Positions 34,767 through 55,911 of a DNA stretch of 64,000 nt are shown here, piece by piece. Below the pieces are notes generated by a model, which was given only the letters and a program-made list of their open reading frames with translations, was not told where the DNA came from and did not search any database. Position 1 is the stretch's first letter; each line of letters begins with the position of its first letter. Made by a program: the position numbers and the translations under genes. Origin of the DNA: Ascidia mentula (taxonomy: Eukaryota; Chordata; Ascidiacea; Phlebobranchia; Ascidiidae); NCBI GenBank assembly GCA_947561715.1, contig OX387200.1, positions 6,326,501 to 6,390,500 on the forward strand. The letters are read 5' to 3'.

Positions 34767-36949
34767 ATGGCATCCGTTGCAAAGCAATTTTTGCGCCCAT
34801 CATCTTTGAATGGCATCACAAAGTTGATGAGAAATTTTTCTGTTTCCAGCCAGGTAAGTGTGTAGCAATTTGTATAAATTTAAACGTTATTGGCCAGACT
34901 GGAAAAAATGTCGTGCGCGGAGGATATATTTGGGAAAAATTTGCTGATAATCTGCGCAATATTAATGAGCTAATGCATTAACATACGAAAAAACGTTGCG
35001 ATCGTCCGAGCAATTACCGATCGCCGAAACAAAATCATCCGCGCAAAAACCAAACTTTCCAATCTGGCTTACTGGTATGGTAGTGCATTTAAACTTACAT
35101 ATAATATAAATTATTTCTAGAACAACTACAAGGTTGCCGTGCTGGGTGCATCTGGTGGAATTGGTCAGCCGATGTCACTTCTTTTGAAGCAAACTCCTGC
35201 TGTTAAAGAACTGGCACTGTATGACATTGCACACACCCCCGGTGTTGCTGCAGATCTCAGTCACATTGACACTGCTGCAAAAGTTAGTGGTAAGTATATT
35301 TTCATGCAACAAAGACGCCCAAATTTACATTAAAACACTACAAAATTGGACAATAGGTTATATTGGCGAAGAACAGCTGGGTGATTGTCTAACTGGTAGC
35401 GATGTGGTTGTTATTCCTGCTGGGGTACCAAGAAAACCAGGTAAAGTTACCAAGTTATTTTATCGTAACTCCATGTTGCAGTGCAGTTGCTCAAATAGGA
35501 AAACTATTTAAAGTTATGTAAAATTTAAACCAGCATTTTTGTAATTGAAAATCCATTGGTGTAAACTTCTCTGTGTTTCGTTTTGTGAAATATCTGTTTT
35601 TCGAGCGCAATGTTTATTTTCTTATTATCCTAAAACCAAATTTATTACAGTGATTTAAATCTCACCCAAGACTTCTTTCAACAATTACCAATACAACTTC
35701 TTCCAAAAGTTTATTGTGTATATACTGTATTATTCCATTGCACATGCCAAATATTTGTTTAACAGTAGATTTAATTGATTATACTTTGCAAGTAATGAAG
35801 CATTTTGTTCAGGAATGACAAGAGATGATCTGTTCAACACCAATGCCAGTATTGTTGCAAATCTATCGAAGGCCTGCGCCAAGCATTGTCCAACAGCCTT
35901 TATCTGCATTATTTCAAATCCAGTAAGTGTACAGCAAGGTCTGTAGTTAAGTACTGCTTTAATCAAGTCAGCTTTACATCCTTAGGTCAACTCCACAGTT
36001 CCAATTTGTTGTGAGATTTACAAAAAGAATGGTGTGAGTGACACGAGCAAAGTGTTTGGTGTTACAACTCTTGATGTTGTGCGATCGAATGCATTCATTG
36101 CTGAAGCTAAGGTATGAGGAACACTATGTTGAGTAATATAACCCAGGTAGCAAAACCAAAACATGTTTATTTTGCACAAAAAAACTACAACTAAAAGAAC
36201 CATACCTGCAACAGTTAAAATGGCATGGACAATAGAACACTGATAAAACCTAGCTAATCAAAACTGTTTTGCTCTAAAAACAAATGTGTAATTTTTAATA
36301 TGTAAATCAATATGTAAGATTATGGAATTGACAATGTGTTTACAGGGTCTTGATGTTTCACAAGTAAATGTGCCTGTGATTGGTGGTCATGCAGGAATTA
36401 CAATCATTCCAGTAATTTCTCGAAGCACACCGTCTGTGAGCTTTGATGCAGCTGCTTTGCAAGCCATGACAGAGAGGATCCAAGATGCAGGAACTGAAGT
36501 GGTCAAGGCCAAAGCCGGAGCTGTACGTAAAAAATTGATGTGCTGATATTTTCTGCAAGAAATTAGGTAATAATGTTGGTATAAACTTATAAAAATATCT
36601 CCAGGGTTCTGCCACCCTGTCTATGGCCTATGCTGGTGCCCGATTCGCCGCTTCTGCATTGGATGCACTGAGTGGAAAAGACAATGTTGTGGAATGTGCA
36701 TTCATTCAATCAAGTGTAACTGCAGCTACATACTTTTCTACGCCACTTGTGCTTGGGGTAACATGACCAAAAATTACGAAAGTACTCACATAAGCTTTAT
36801 GTATAAATGTGTTACAGCCCAATGGTGTCAAAAACAACCTTGGTTTGGGTGACTTGAGTGATTATGAGAAGAAGTTGGTAGAAGCGTGTGTTCCAGAGCT
36901 ACAGAAGTCTATCAAGAAGGGTGAAGAATTTGCTGCCAACTTCCATTAG
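34767..36949 (+). CDS. MDH2: Mitochondrial malate dehydrogenase
   Basis: Eight exons: 34767-34853, 35121-35289, 35357-35440, 35813-35922, 35986-36111, 36346-36522, 36605-36757 and 36818-36949, giving 345 residues. It interconverts malate and oxaloacetate with NAD in the mitochondrial matrix (TCA cycle, malate-aspartate shuttle). Residues 1 to about 29 ([20 protein letters not shown], then MRNFSVSSQ) are basic, hydroxylated and free of acidic residues, as in a mitochondrial targeting peptide, and end exactly at the first intron. The Rossmann motif is [13 protein letters not shown]. Substrate-binding arginines lie in [17 protein letters not shown] and LDVVRSN. The catalytic His207 is in VIGGHAG. 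All conserved residues are present. It is divergent (head-to-head) from STYXL1. Confidence 0.96.
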
Positions 36950-37065
36950 GTTCCAGTGTTCCCTATTAATTGAAGTTCAACCGAATCTACATAGGAAAAT
37001 GTTCAACCTTACTAAGTTTTGCAATGCTTTATACAGCAGTTGTACTATTACTGTTCAATATCGCT

Positions 37066-37071
37066 AATAAA
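37066..37071 (+). promoter_or_regulatory. MDH2 polyadenylation signal AATAAA
   Basis: AATAAA 117 bases after the MDH2 stop, in an AT-rich context. No competing signal was seen closer to the stop. Confidence 0.6.
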
Positions 37072-37131
37072 GTTTATCAAGCTATATCACTTTGGATTGT
37101 ATTCAAGTGGGAATATAGTAATTAATGTAAC

Positions 37132-37551
37132 CATAGGCGCCTAATCAGGTGGGGCGGCGCCCCCCCAGGTTTTTCAAAAAAAACGAGTGGCTTTTACGCG
37201 CGTCTGTCCGCACCATGTAACTCGTCGCATTCGTAACGTTCGAAGATAATAAGACCTAAAAACAATGTGTTTCTTACACGACGTACACAAAACATGTTGA
37301 CCTAGTTTCGCTTGCGTAGCTGACCGGTTGTTGCAACGTCAGTCCCGCAGTATGATTTGCCAACTGGTACTTATTGGTTGTGTCGTAGACCGATCTCGAG
37401 CGTTCATCGTTAACGTCGCCCTTTCGGTTAATACGCCTCATGCATTGAAATTCAAACACAGTTTTTCGATACTTGATGACGTCATAGTAACAAATTATGA
37501 CGTCATAATATAGCCGCCCCCCCCTGGAAAAATTAAAACTAGGCGCCTATG
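37132..37551. mobile_element. hAT-like MITE with 8-bp target duplication
   Basis: 420-bp element with perfect 12-bp terminal inverted repeats, CATAGGCGCCTA at the left and TAGGCGCCTATG at the right. It is flanked by direct copies of AATGTAAC (37124-37131 and 37552-37559). An 8-bp duplication is typical of hAT elements. C-rich runs lie just inside each end (GGCGCCCCCCC and GCCGCCCCCCCC). No transposase is encoded. Confidence 0.8.
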
Positions 37552-37559
37552 AATGTAAC

Positions 37560-38423
37560 ACTTTATGAGGGATGAAATGGTATTTGACCACTTTGGTGAA
37601 AATTGAGCTCTGGTGCATGTAACATGTCGCAAGGAAATAATGTGTTGGTTTTAGCCCTTTACAAGAAAAAATTGCCAATATTAAAAAAAATGCAACAAAA
37701 TCAAATGTTGTTCTTCATTGGTAATGCACATTGTCATAATTTTTTAATCGCAAGGGTAGCATACGACCATAGAGAAGTATTCTATGGTACGACTGTTCAT
37801 TGGTCGTTGTGAGGATACGCGCGCGCCACCGAAAAAGGCAGTAACTAGGAGCGTATCTATAGAAGCCATTGCTCGGAAATTCGATCTTGGCTACTTGTTC
37901 TTCGACGGGCTGTACTTCTGGTAGGGGTTTTGTCTTTGTGTTGATACCGGTTGTTGGAATGCTTTAAACGTAATTTAAAGATCGAGGTCGCATCATTAGC
38001 TGATGGTTTAAAGCCCTGCAGAGTTAACCCACTCTTTAGTCCATGTTTGTGGGTTAGAGACTTCGATTTGCGGCATTATTTAAATGTAATCAATATTATC
38101 GTGCAAATTTTTGCATAGGTATCGATAAAGGTGTATTTTAATTTATGCAAACTATTGCATAATTCTTAAAAGTTGCCTGCTATATTAACAAACAATGTAA
38201 CAAAATTTTACTGATAACATGTTAAAGAAGCAATTGCTTCATACTTGGTAATGTGCCAAGTCAATGTTGGATACATATCAATCAAAATATGTGATTTTTT
38301 TTAATTATCTCTTATAATACAGCATTATAATGGTTGCTGAAAGTTCAGCATTTATTTTTTGATGTTAGCTTTAACTTGTTCTGTACCAAATTTTGCTTCT
38401 GTAGTGTTTGAAAGTAGATAATC
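37560..38423. other. Spacer between hAT-like MITE and SAXO-like gene
   Basis: About 860 bases, AT-rich, with no recognisable gene or repeat pair. It should contain the promoter and leader of the downstream gene, whose start codon is at 38424. Confidence 0.4.
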
Positions 38424-41400
38424 ATGGGTAGACCAAGGATAGTGAAGAAATTTTCCAAAACTGTAGATACCAATCAAGGAAAATTGGGTGGAAACAAAAC
38501 AGACTACAGATCTACGTTTGTTGAGCACAAGTAAATGAAGTAACTTGTAAAATTTCACAAAGAGCTGGCTTACAGAAGCGGACTTTTAAAGCACAATTAC
38601 TATTTACATTAAAAATATGTAAGACACATAACTCACCAAAAACTTGGCAAACACTACAGAGATTTTTTAATAGTACTTTAGCGCTTCAGTTTTTTAAAGT
38701 AATATTCTTTGAAAAAACAGAGATTTTTCACCACGGAAAAACCTGAAACCACCGCCAACTCCACCAAGACCAAGATTTCCGGCAATGGAAAGTGAGACAA
38801 CTGCCCAAAACAGTTACATTGCGAAAGATGTTTCATCAAAGCGTGAAATGATCAAACCTGTTAGTATCAAACAGCATGAATTGGTATGTCATATTTTTAC
38901 ATTAAACATGTGTCCATTTCCCCAGGTGGAGGAGCAGGTAATTTCTGATGAACCATTAAGCAGTGTCACAGAATACAGGAATGAGTTTCCAGCTAAACCT
39001 GTTCTTCCAGCAATTTTATATGTAAGGTTTTAAATTCATGATCAACCTACAGGCATAACTTTTAAATTTGTGTGGGTGTAGGTGATTCAATTCTTTCTAA
39101 ATAAACATCCTCTGAATATAAAATAACTTTTGATGTTTTTTTGAAAATGTTTGATGCTCCAGAGACCATTCACAAATTTCAAGGGCTTTAGTCTGAGCAT
39201 ATCACTGCCTATTTTATCATTATCAGCGATATCTTGGCAGCATGACAAGGCACAAAAATTCGTTTGTTTGAAAAACATGTTAACCGCACAAAAACGGACC
39301 ATTTGCTACACAGCGACCAAAAACCGACGCGGACTTTGAAAGCAGCCAAGTGAAGTTTGATGGTCGCACAACCAACAAACAATTCTACCAAGACTGGAAA
39401 CCTAAAATGAGGAAACGGTTCGGGGAGTTTCCCGCATTTACGGGCCCTCTGATATATCCAGACAAAAGAGCCATGATGGAAGATCCAGATGTGTTCAAGT
39501 CCCGAAGTCAAATCGACTTTCCGTACAAGACAATTCCAAAACCGGAGATGGTGAAGGCGGTTGAACCGAATATTAAAGTTGGAGAAGGTGAGTTATTCCT
39601 TGACACTATCTGGCATAATTCCATCAATTATAATTTTACTCTGTAAAAGTATATGAAAAATGGCGATGTTATGCTCAGCCTACCGTATGTCGGTGTTTCC
39701 CCACCGGTGTGCCATGGCCAGAGTTATGGGCCATTATAGCGTCATTTCCGGTAGGTCACGAATAGCTAAACCATGATTATGTGATGTTGGGCCGCAAGGT
39801 TTTTTCCTAAAGAAGGAAAAGGTCTAAAAACCCTGCTCGTTGTGAACCATTTTTATCTTTTCTGTAGGAAAAAATGTGTTTTTTGTGCCAACAATGTTCG
39901 CTTTGTTTTGCCGACAGTGGCGGAATTTACTAAGTTGCATGTTTTGCAACAGTTGTGAAACTTCGGCAAAAGAACAATATATTAGCTTTTATTACATTAC
40001 TGATGTAATTTGTTGGTGCACAAGTTTAATGCAGGCTTGCAACGAATTTGTACATGAGTTACATTTCGCCTACAAATGTTCAATTGTACAAAACAAAACT
40101 GCTCCAACCCATTTCACTACTTTGGTAAAAAGTAAGCGTTTTCTGACCCGACATGGGGCGCTTGAGTCAACTCTCCCTTGGTCTGGCTGAATCGATAAGA
40201 TCCACATTGCTTTGTGTTGTGACAAGCAACCCTTAAGTTAAATTATTGCCCACCGAGAGCACTTGGTTCGGATCCGCCTCAACAGTTCCGTGTTTTTGTC
40301 ACGTAGCACCATTGAATTCGATCTGTGAATTCCCAAAAAATTAATATCCCAGGCATTTTTTTTTCATGTATTTGGGGCAGATGTATTTTTTTCTTTGGAT
40401 CCATAGCGTTTTACTAAAGGCGTAAAACATTATAATTCAACACAAAGTCGATAAATCCGCTTGACGCTTGCACTGTGATCTAATTTTAGTTCCGTGCGAC
40501 TGAAATCTCGAATAAAATCTTAAATCTTTTTTTCACGATTTTATTGACGATAAAACACCAAGGAAATTTAAACGCGCGACTTTTTTTCACTCAACTTGAA
40601 TTGTTTTCTTTGTGGCAGAGCCTACGATCCACGCTTGTATTCTATGGTTCCAAGCCTGTAGACCTACGTCGTTTTTAAACTCTTAAAAAATTGTTCTTCC
40701 CAAAAAGCCATTCCTACATGCAGTATTCGGAAAAACCTTCCCATAAACATAAACCCTCATTTCCGATTCCTAAATGCCGCAGTGGCGTGTGCATGGTCCT
40801 GAAACCAATCCTGTTTAAAAAAAATTGTCTGGTACGTATAACTTGGTGGAAACTTCTTCGAAACGTAGTCGCCTTTCTCGCTCTGCTCATAACGCGGAAT
40901 ATTTAATTAAAAACTGACCTTTGCAGGAGAGCGGAACCTCCAAACCACCCACCGGTCGGCTTACCAGTTTACACCCACCCAGGCGACGCGCGCTTTGAGC
41001 ATGAAACCAACCGGCAAGTCCAAGTCGGCTGCCATACGCGCGATGGAACTTACCACCAAGTACCAAGCCGACTTCCCCAATAGGAAAAAGTATCCCATGC
41101 CCCCCAAAGCATCCACACCCGCACCCGACACCCTTGAAATTAAAATGAACGACGAGTGAGTGTTGGATAAATATTGTTAGTTTTATATCTTTTGGGGAGT
41201 CTTGACCTGTTTGTATAAACTTGGGTTCGAAATAGTGAAAAGGGAGACCACGCAGACATCAACGTCCATGGTAACTTTAAATTTAAGATATTAGAAGAAG
41301 CAAGTTATTAATTTTTTTAAAAAAAAGAACTGATGTCTTGCATATTTTTGCTCAAGAAAGTAATCAGGCGATTTGTTGTATCAGTATAGGTCTGTTTTTT

Positions 41401-43516
41401 GATGGCTACTTTTTCGAATGCTAAACACAACACTGTCAATGCTTCTATTGATTTTCTCGTGATTTGCTTCAGCTGCGTGTTCGAAACAGAGCAGCGAAAG
41501 CAGTATCACGGATGGGACGTCAAGAAATTCCCTCGTCCCGATCCTTCCAAGATCCAGGACAACACAGAAATCTCCAACGAACCGATGCAGACCAAAACAA
41601 TCATGGCCGTAAGATTCTTGCTTTCATATAAGAACAGTACTCTTTAAATATATTCAAGATAAAGACAAATAAAATGTTTGGGAGAAAGTGCGTTTGCAGT
41701 TTATTAGAAATTTAATGAGCGGCGGAGAGTTGTGTCATCAAATGTGTCATAAAATCAAATAGAATTTTTTTCTTTTTTTTTAATTTCAAGTTGACGTATA
41801 TTAAAAAATGATACGAAAATCGATAAATATCTCCCAAAGGACTCACTTCATCATTCAGATCGTTAATTCAAATCTAAATAACAAATCAATCTGAACAAAA
41901 CGTATTAATCCAGAGGTTATTATATCAAATTAAGTTGAAAGCTGGTTAGGTCAAAGCACAGAATTTACAAAAGCAACACCTTTTTTGTAATTTATTGTCA
42001 TTTTCCCTAAATGCAACAATTTAAAAATACAAGATTTTATATCCTTACAGTTTTTTTTGTCATTACCTTTCCGAAATAATTTTTATTACTGAAATGCTCA
42101 ATGTGTTGCGTGATGTGTAATTTAACCGTAATATTTAACAAATAAAATTTTTTATCAAATGCATCGCCTCACACACTATTGTAAAAACACATTTCGTCAC
42201 TTGTTGAACGTTCGGCGCCTATTTTAACTCAAGAGTACTCGAAGCACTCCCAAAATAAGTCATACACCTATTAAATTGAATACGCAGCGCGACTTCACGC
42301 CGAAGGAAATATCATTAGAACGACCAGGACCGAGCGATCGACCGCAGACCAACCAGTCCGAATTCCGCGGCAAGTTTCAAGGCACAACAACCAACAAGAG
42401 TTTCTATAAGGACTGGTCACCCAAGGCCCGACCCCGATTCGGAGACTTCCACGAGACCTACAAGCAAATCTATATTCCAGCCTACGTTAGTATATTTAGG
42501 GCGGAGAGTAACTGTGTAATGTAAAGGTAATGTACGTCACCTCAATTCTTAGGTTTTTAATGGTGCACCCATATAGCAAAGACTACATTAGCTTACAGAA
42601 TACGTTATTGACTTTACTGAAAATGTTTAAATGTAGCGGTAGAGGCCTATACGTCTTGAAAAGTTTCTGAACGTATCTACAAACAATGCAACATGTGTTA
42701 TGTGCTCAATGTGAACATTCACATGCGACACACTTTTGTTTGCTAATCATGACAACTTGTTGATATTTTTATTTCAAAATATGCACTGGAAACTTAGAAC
42801 ACTACACGCCAAGAAAGTTTCTAAGTCCCTGTAGAGAGAAACCTTGCAGTATACGATTGTGAAGCTCACGGCAAAGGTGATTTCTGATGTGTGCCATTAT
42901 GTTCCAGCTAAAGCCGCCTTTCAATCACTCGACCACCACGCAGTCAACGTTTGTTGAGAAGTCTGGGCGGCCCAGGACCTCGATGAAGCCTGCCACCAAC
43001 ACGATCGACCAAACACAACAACACGACTTTAAAACCGTGTCGAGCATGTGCTACAAGTGAGTTGAATGTTCAACCAGCAAAACAAATTTACCGTCTCCTT
43101 GTCACAAATTTCAGTATATGTATGTGTGTATTTTGAAAAGTATTACGCAGAACGTAAGCTATGCGCAGAGCCGGTCCCACAGGCAAAATTTCCTAGTGAC
43201 GACCTGTCCTAAGCGCTGAAACCGTAGCTGTTCTAATTATCCTACGTTCTTCTTTGCCTTTGAGAGGCAGTTTAAGATGATATCAGTGTTTTTTTTAAAG
43301 TGTTGACAGACAAAATACATACAAAACGTATGACGCATTAACGATTCAAATGCTGTAAGTTACGGACAGCCGTTGCAGTTGCAGCAACCAGCAATTCCAT
43401 TTGTGCACTATGTGGCCCCTTACAAACGTATTCCATCCTTAACATAGGCTACTTTAACCTGCAGGTACCCGCCGGAGTCGGCGTATGAGGTTGAGGATTT
43501 CGTCATAAAATGCTAA
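38424..43516 (+). CDS. SAXO/FAM154-like stabiliser of axonemal microtubules
   Basis: Nine exons: 38424-38530, 38721-38883, 38926-39021, 39314-39587, 40927-41155, 41473-41608, 42288-42485, 42908-43056 and 43465-43516, giving 467 residues (human SAXO1 is 474). The protein is basic, Pro-rich and built of short repeats: VKFDGRTTNKQFYQDWKPK and FRGKFQGTTTNKSFYKDW, plus LQTTHRSAYQFTP, MELTTKYQADFP and TTTQSTFVEKSGRP. These follow the SAXO (Mn-module) pattern, in which a Thr-Thr pair precedes an aromatic residue. No catalytic domain or membrane segment. SAXO proteins bind and stabilise microtubules of cilia and centrioles. The typical N-terminal Cys-rich segment of SAXO1 was not seen, so it may be a divergent paralogue. 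The stop is followed by about 950 bases to an AATAAA near 44469. Confidence 0.65.
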
Positions 43517-45973
43517 ACAACGTAGAAGAATCACATTCGTTTGCGGGCAAGAATTTTGTTTTGTCTTCAACGTCGATTCAATAATAGGGGGCTTGGCAGT
43601 TTGTCTGAACGCATATTATTTTATTCACAAATTATGTTTCAAAACTATCGCACTTAATTTAGTCCCCTTCAATCCACTGTTTACTCGTTAACAATCCAGA
43701 AATTAGTTTTTGTGATATTTGGTCACTGTGATACATTTTTATTCTTTTTTTTTCGAAAAGCACAATCAGTATGTTGACAATCGAACTGTGCTAGTGGTAA
43801 AGTGCCCTTTCTTGGCAATTTCGGTTGCATGGTGTTTCCGTTTTTATTCTCTGTAAGTAAAGTCAGATATTACTACTCTGTTAAAAAGACTGAACCACAC
43901 TGCGTGTTTTGAAGTCCCAACAATGTAACCCTGTAGAATAACGTATTTAGTGTTAGTCCAACATAGAAATCCCGCTTCATATAGTGTTAGCTGATAACAA
44001 AGCGGCCTGTTGATCATTTTTCTCTGCCCGTTTTACCTTTCCACCACACGATGAGATTGTCACAAACAGCATTGCCCTTTCATTAGTTTTCCATTTCGTT
44101 CCTGCAAATATAGTCAAGTATTGGTAATGATGCCACTTTTCACAAATAATATCAAGCGCTCATTCAGCGCTTTGCCAAAACCTCACTGCTCTCTATCTCT
44201 CTCTCTCTCGCTTACTTTGTGTGATGTTGCCCCTTGTTAAATGTAAATACTTGCGTTTTAGAGACAATCCAGTTAGATTTAAACTTTTATGTGTTCAATT
44301 ACAAAAGCCAGGGGTCATTCCTGTACAGGATGTCTCTGTGTTTAGGATTTGAAATGTTAGACAATCCCTAACCATGTCACTTTGCCTTTGATTTGCCTTG
44401 CCTTGTGATCCAAATGGTTCTAACTGTGATGTGTATTGTAGTTCGCAATGTCTTCGTTTACCTTTATAATAAAATTATCTGTAACCCAAAACAGTTGATG
44501 CTCATTCAGACAGTGTTTGTTGCATGTCGTAGCGTGCAGAATTTAACCGCAGGCTCATCAAGTTGAAATGTTCATGTCTTGTGTAGAAATTTGATGTTGA
44601 ATTACGTGTATACAAGCACCCACAAACATATCTCGTGGGATGACTGAACATTCCCACTGTGACGAAGTAAACAACTGCTTGTTATAAGGAGAAAATACAC
44701 AGCATCGCCACACGATTACATGTTCACAGAACAAAAACCCACCCTAAAAAGTCTCCATTTTTCCACCTCTAATTACGGTCACAGCGACACGAAAGAGCCC
44801 TGAGTGGATTTGCAGCACAAGCCAAAATCTATACTTTGAAGTCCCACCGTCTGTTGCTATCCCGCTACCGTGGGCGTTGTGCTTGTGGCGGCCATTTGCA
44901 GTGGCGTTCGACGGGCCTAGCATCGTGTTTTGAGTGAAGCAGGGTGGCACCCGCATACAACATAGGCGCAAAATCGACGTTGAGTGATTTCCAATGGGAA
45001 TAGTTGCGCTAATCTGAGACCAAGAGATAGCGCGACGTTTCGACGCTTTTAATGATTCATAGTCGGCTGAACACAGCCCGAACCATTACGCGAATTAGAC
45101 TAGATCCGTAGTAGAGGCTTTGTAAATCTCCAGGCTAATTGAATTTGCCGCGTTTTTCTGCGACAGCCTTGATGGCATCGAACGGCGCAAGTGCACAGAG
45201 GAGCCGAGCAGATGTTGGATGTGTCGCGGCGACCGAAACACTATTTTATAATGAAAATTAAATCAAAATTCCGGGTTGCAAAAACAAATTCGCTAGCAGC
45301 CGGAAGGGTTGAAGGATTCCTGCAGTGCAGGGATCGGTTTCGCTGCGTTCGTATCGGTTATCACTGCTGCGTGACCTGTTCAAACCTTGTGCCTAGGCGT
45401 GCAGTTATTTAACAAACAGAGGAAAGTTGATTGATACCAAGGTCGGGAAGGTTGCACGAAGTTGCAGAGAGCAACTATAGAAATATTACCGCAACATTAT
45501 ACCGCTTCGAGGTAAACGAAAGGCAGACATTAGGATTGCTTATATTTTCATTATTATGGTTCAGCACGCAGCAAATTTATAGTCGACATTATATGTATTA
45601 AAATCTGTTGGAAGCGAAAACTGTTTAAAAAAGTGAACAAAATCAGGGCTTCTTGTTTATGCCTATCAGTGCGCTTTGTGTAAATACACCAGTTTAGTGC
45701 CGGTAAGAGTAGCCTGAAAGAAACTTTTTGTCTAACTTGCTTTGGTGTATAACGTTACATTGTCACGCAGGTCGCGCGCTAGGACGCGAATTGAAACCTT
45801 CGGACATCGAGTTGTTGTACGTAATGAACAGGAGTCTAATCTGGTGCCGATGAATAGGACTTCCAAGCAATGCGACCGAATCAATTGAATCTCATTGCTT
45901 GATTCAAGAGATTCTATCTTGTGTCGATCTGTGGCCGGGTTCGTAACCGGCGGGGTGCAAAATTCTTGCAGCC
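43517..45973. other. Spacer between SAXO-like gene and MMP gene
   Basis: About 2.5 kb. The first part is probably the 3' untranslated region of the SAXO-like gene, with AATAAA near 44469. A short CT microsatellite lies at about 44189-44209. The part beyond 44700 is more GC-rich and should contain the MMP promoter. No gene or repeat pair was recognised. Confidence 0.45.
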
Positions 45974-55535
<9,562 letters not shown>

Positions 55536-55911
55536 CGGGGTTTATTTCCTGCCAATTTAGAGCAAATTGCGGGTCGCACGTCCCGTCCCGTATTTGTATT
55601 TTTACGTGATCGCTGCAGTTGAAGGTGATGTTTCGAAAGTTCTATGCGACTGTCCTGGTCAAGGAGAAGAGATCTTGCCAAAGCGGTCGATTGTATATTA
55701 AAAACGCCTTGGTTTCTGAAACAAGTGTACAAAGGAAAGCGCACCACGTATTTAGCGAACGAATGTATATGTCATACAGCTACACGCTGGTAAAAAAATC
55801 AATTCCACTATAAAGGTGTTGCATAGATCGGCCGAATAACTTTGTGTTTAAATGCAAGCTTTGCGAGAGACGCGAGAGGTTTGGTCGTTTTTGCAATAAT
55901 CGGGGGAACGT
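55536..55911. other. Convergent 3' spacer between MMP and fringe-like gene A
   Basis: 376 bases between the two stop codons. A minus-strand AATAAA (TTTATT at 55541-55546) could end the fringe transcript only a few bases beyond the MMP stop, and a plus-strand ATTAAA near 55698 could end the MMP transcript. The 3' untranslated regions therefore probably overlap. Confidence 0.45.

Noticed and set aside
44189..44209. CT-rich run
   Set aside because: A short simple-sequence microsatellite with no sign of function.
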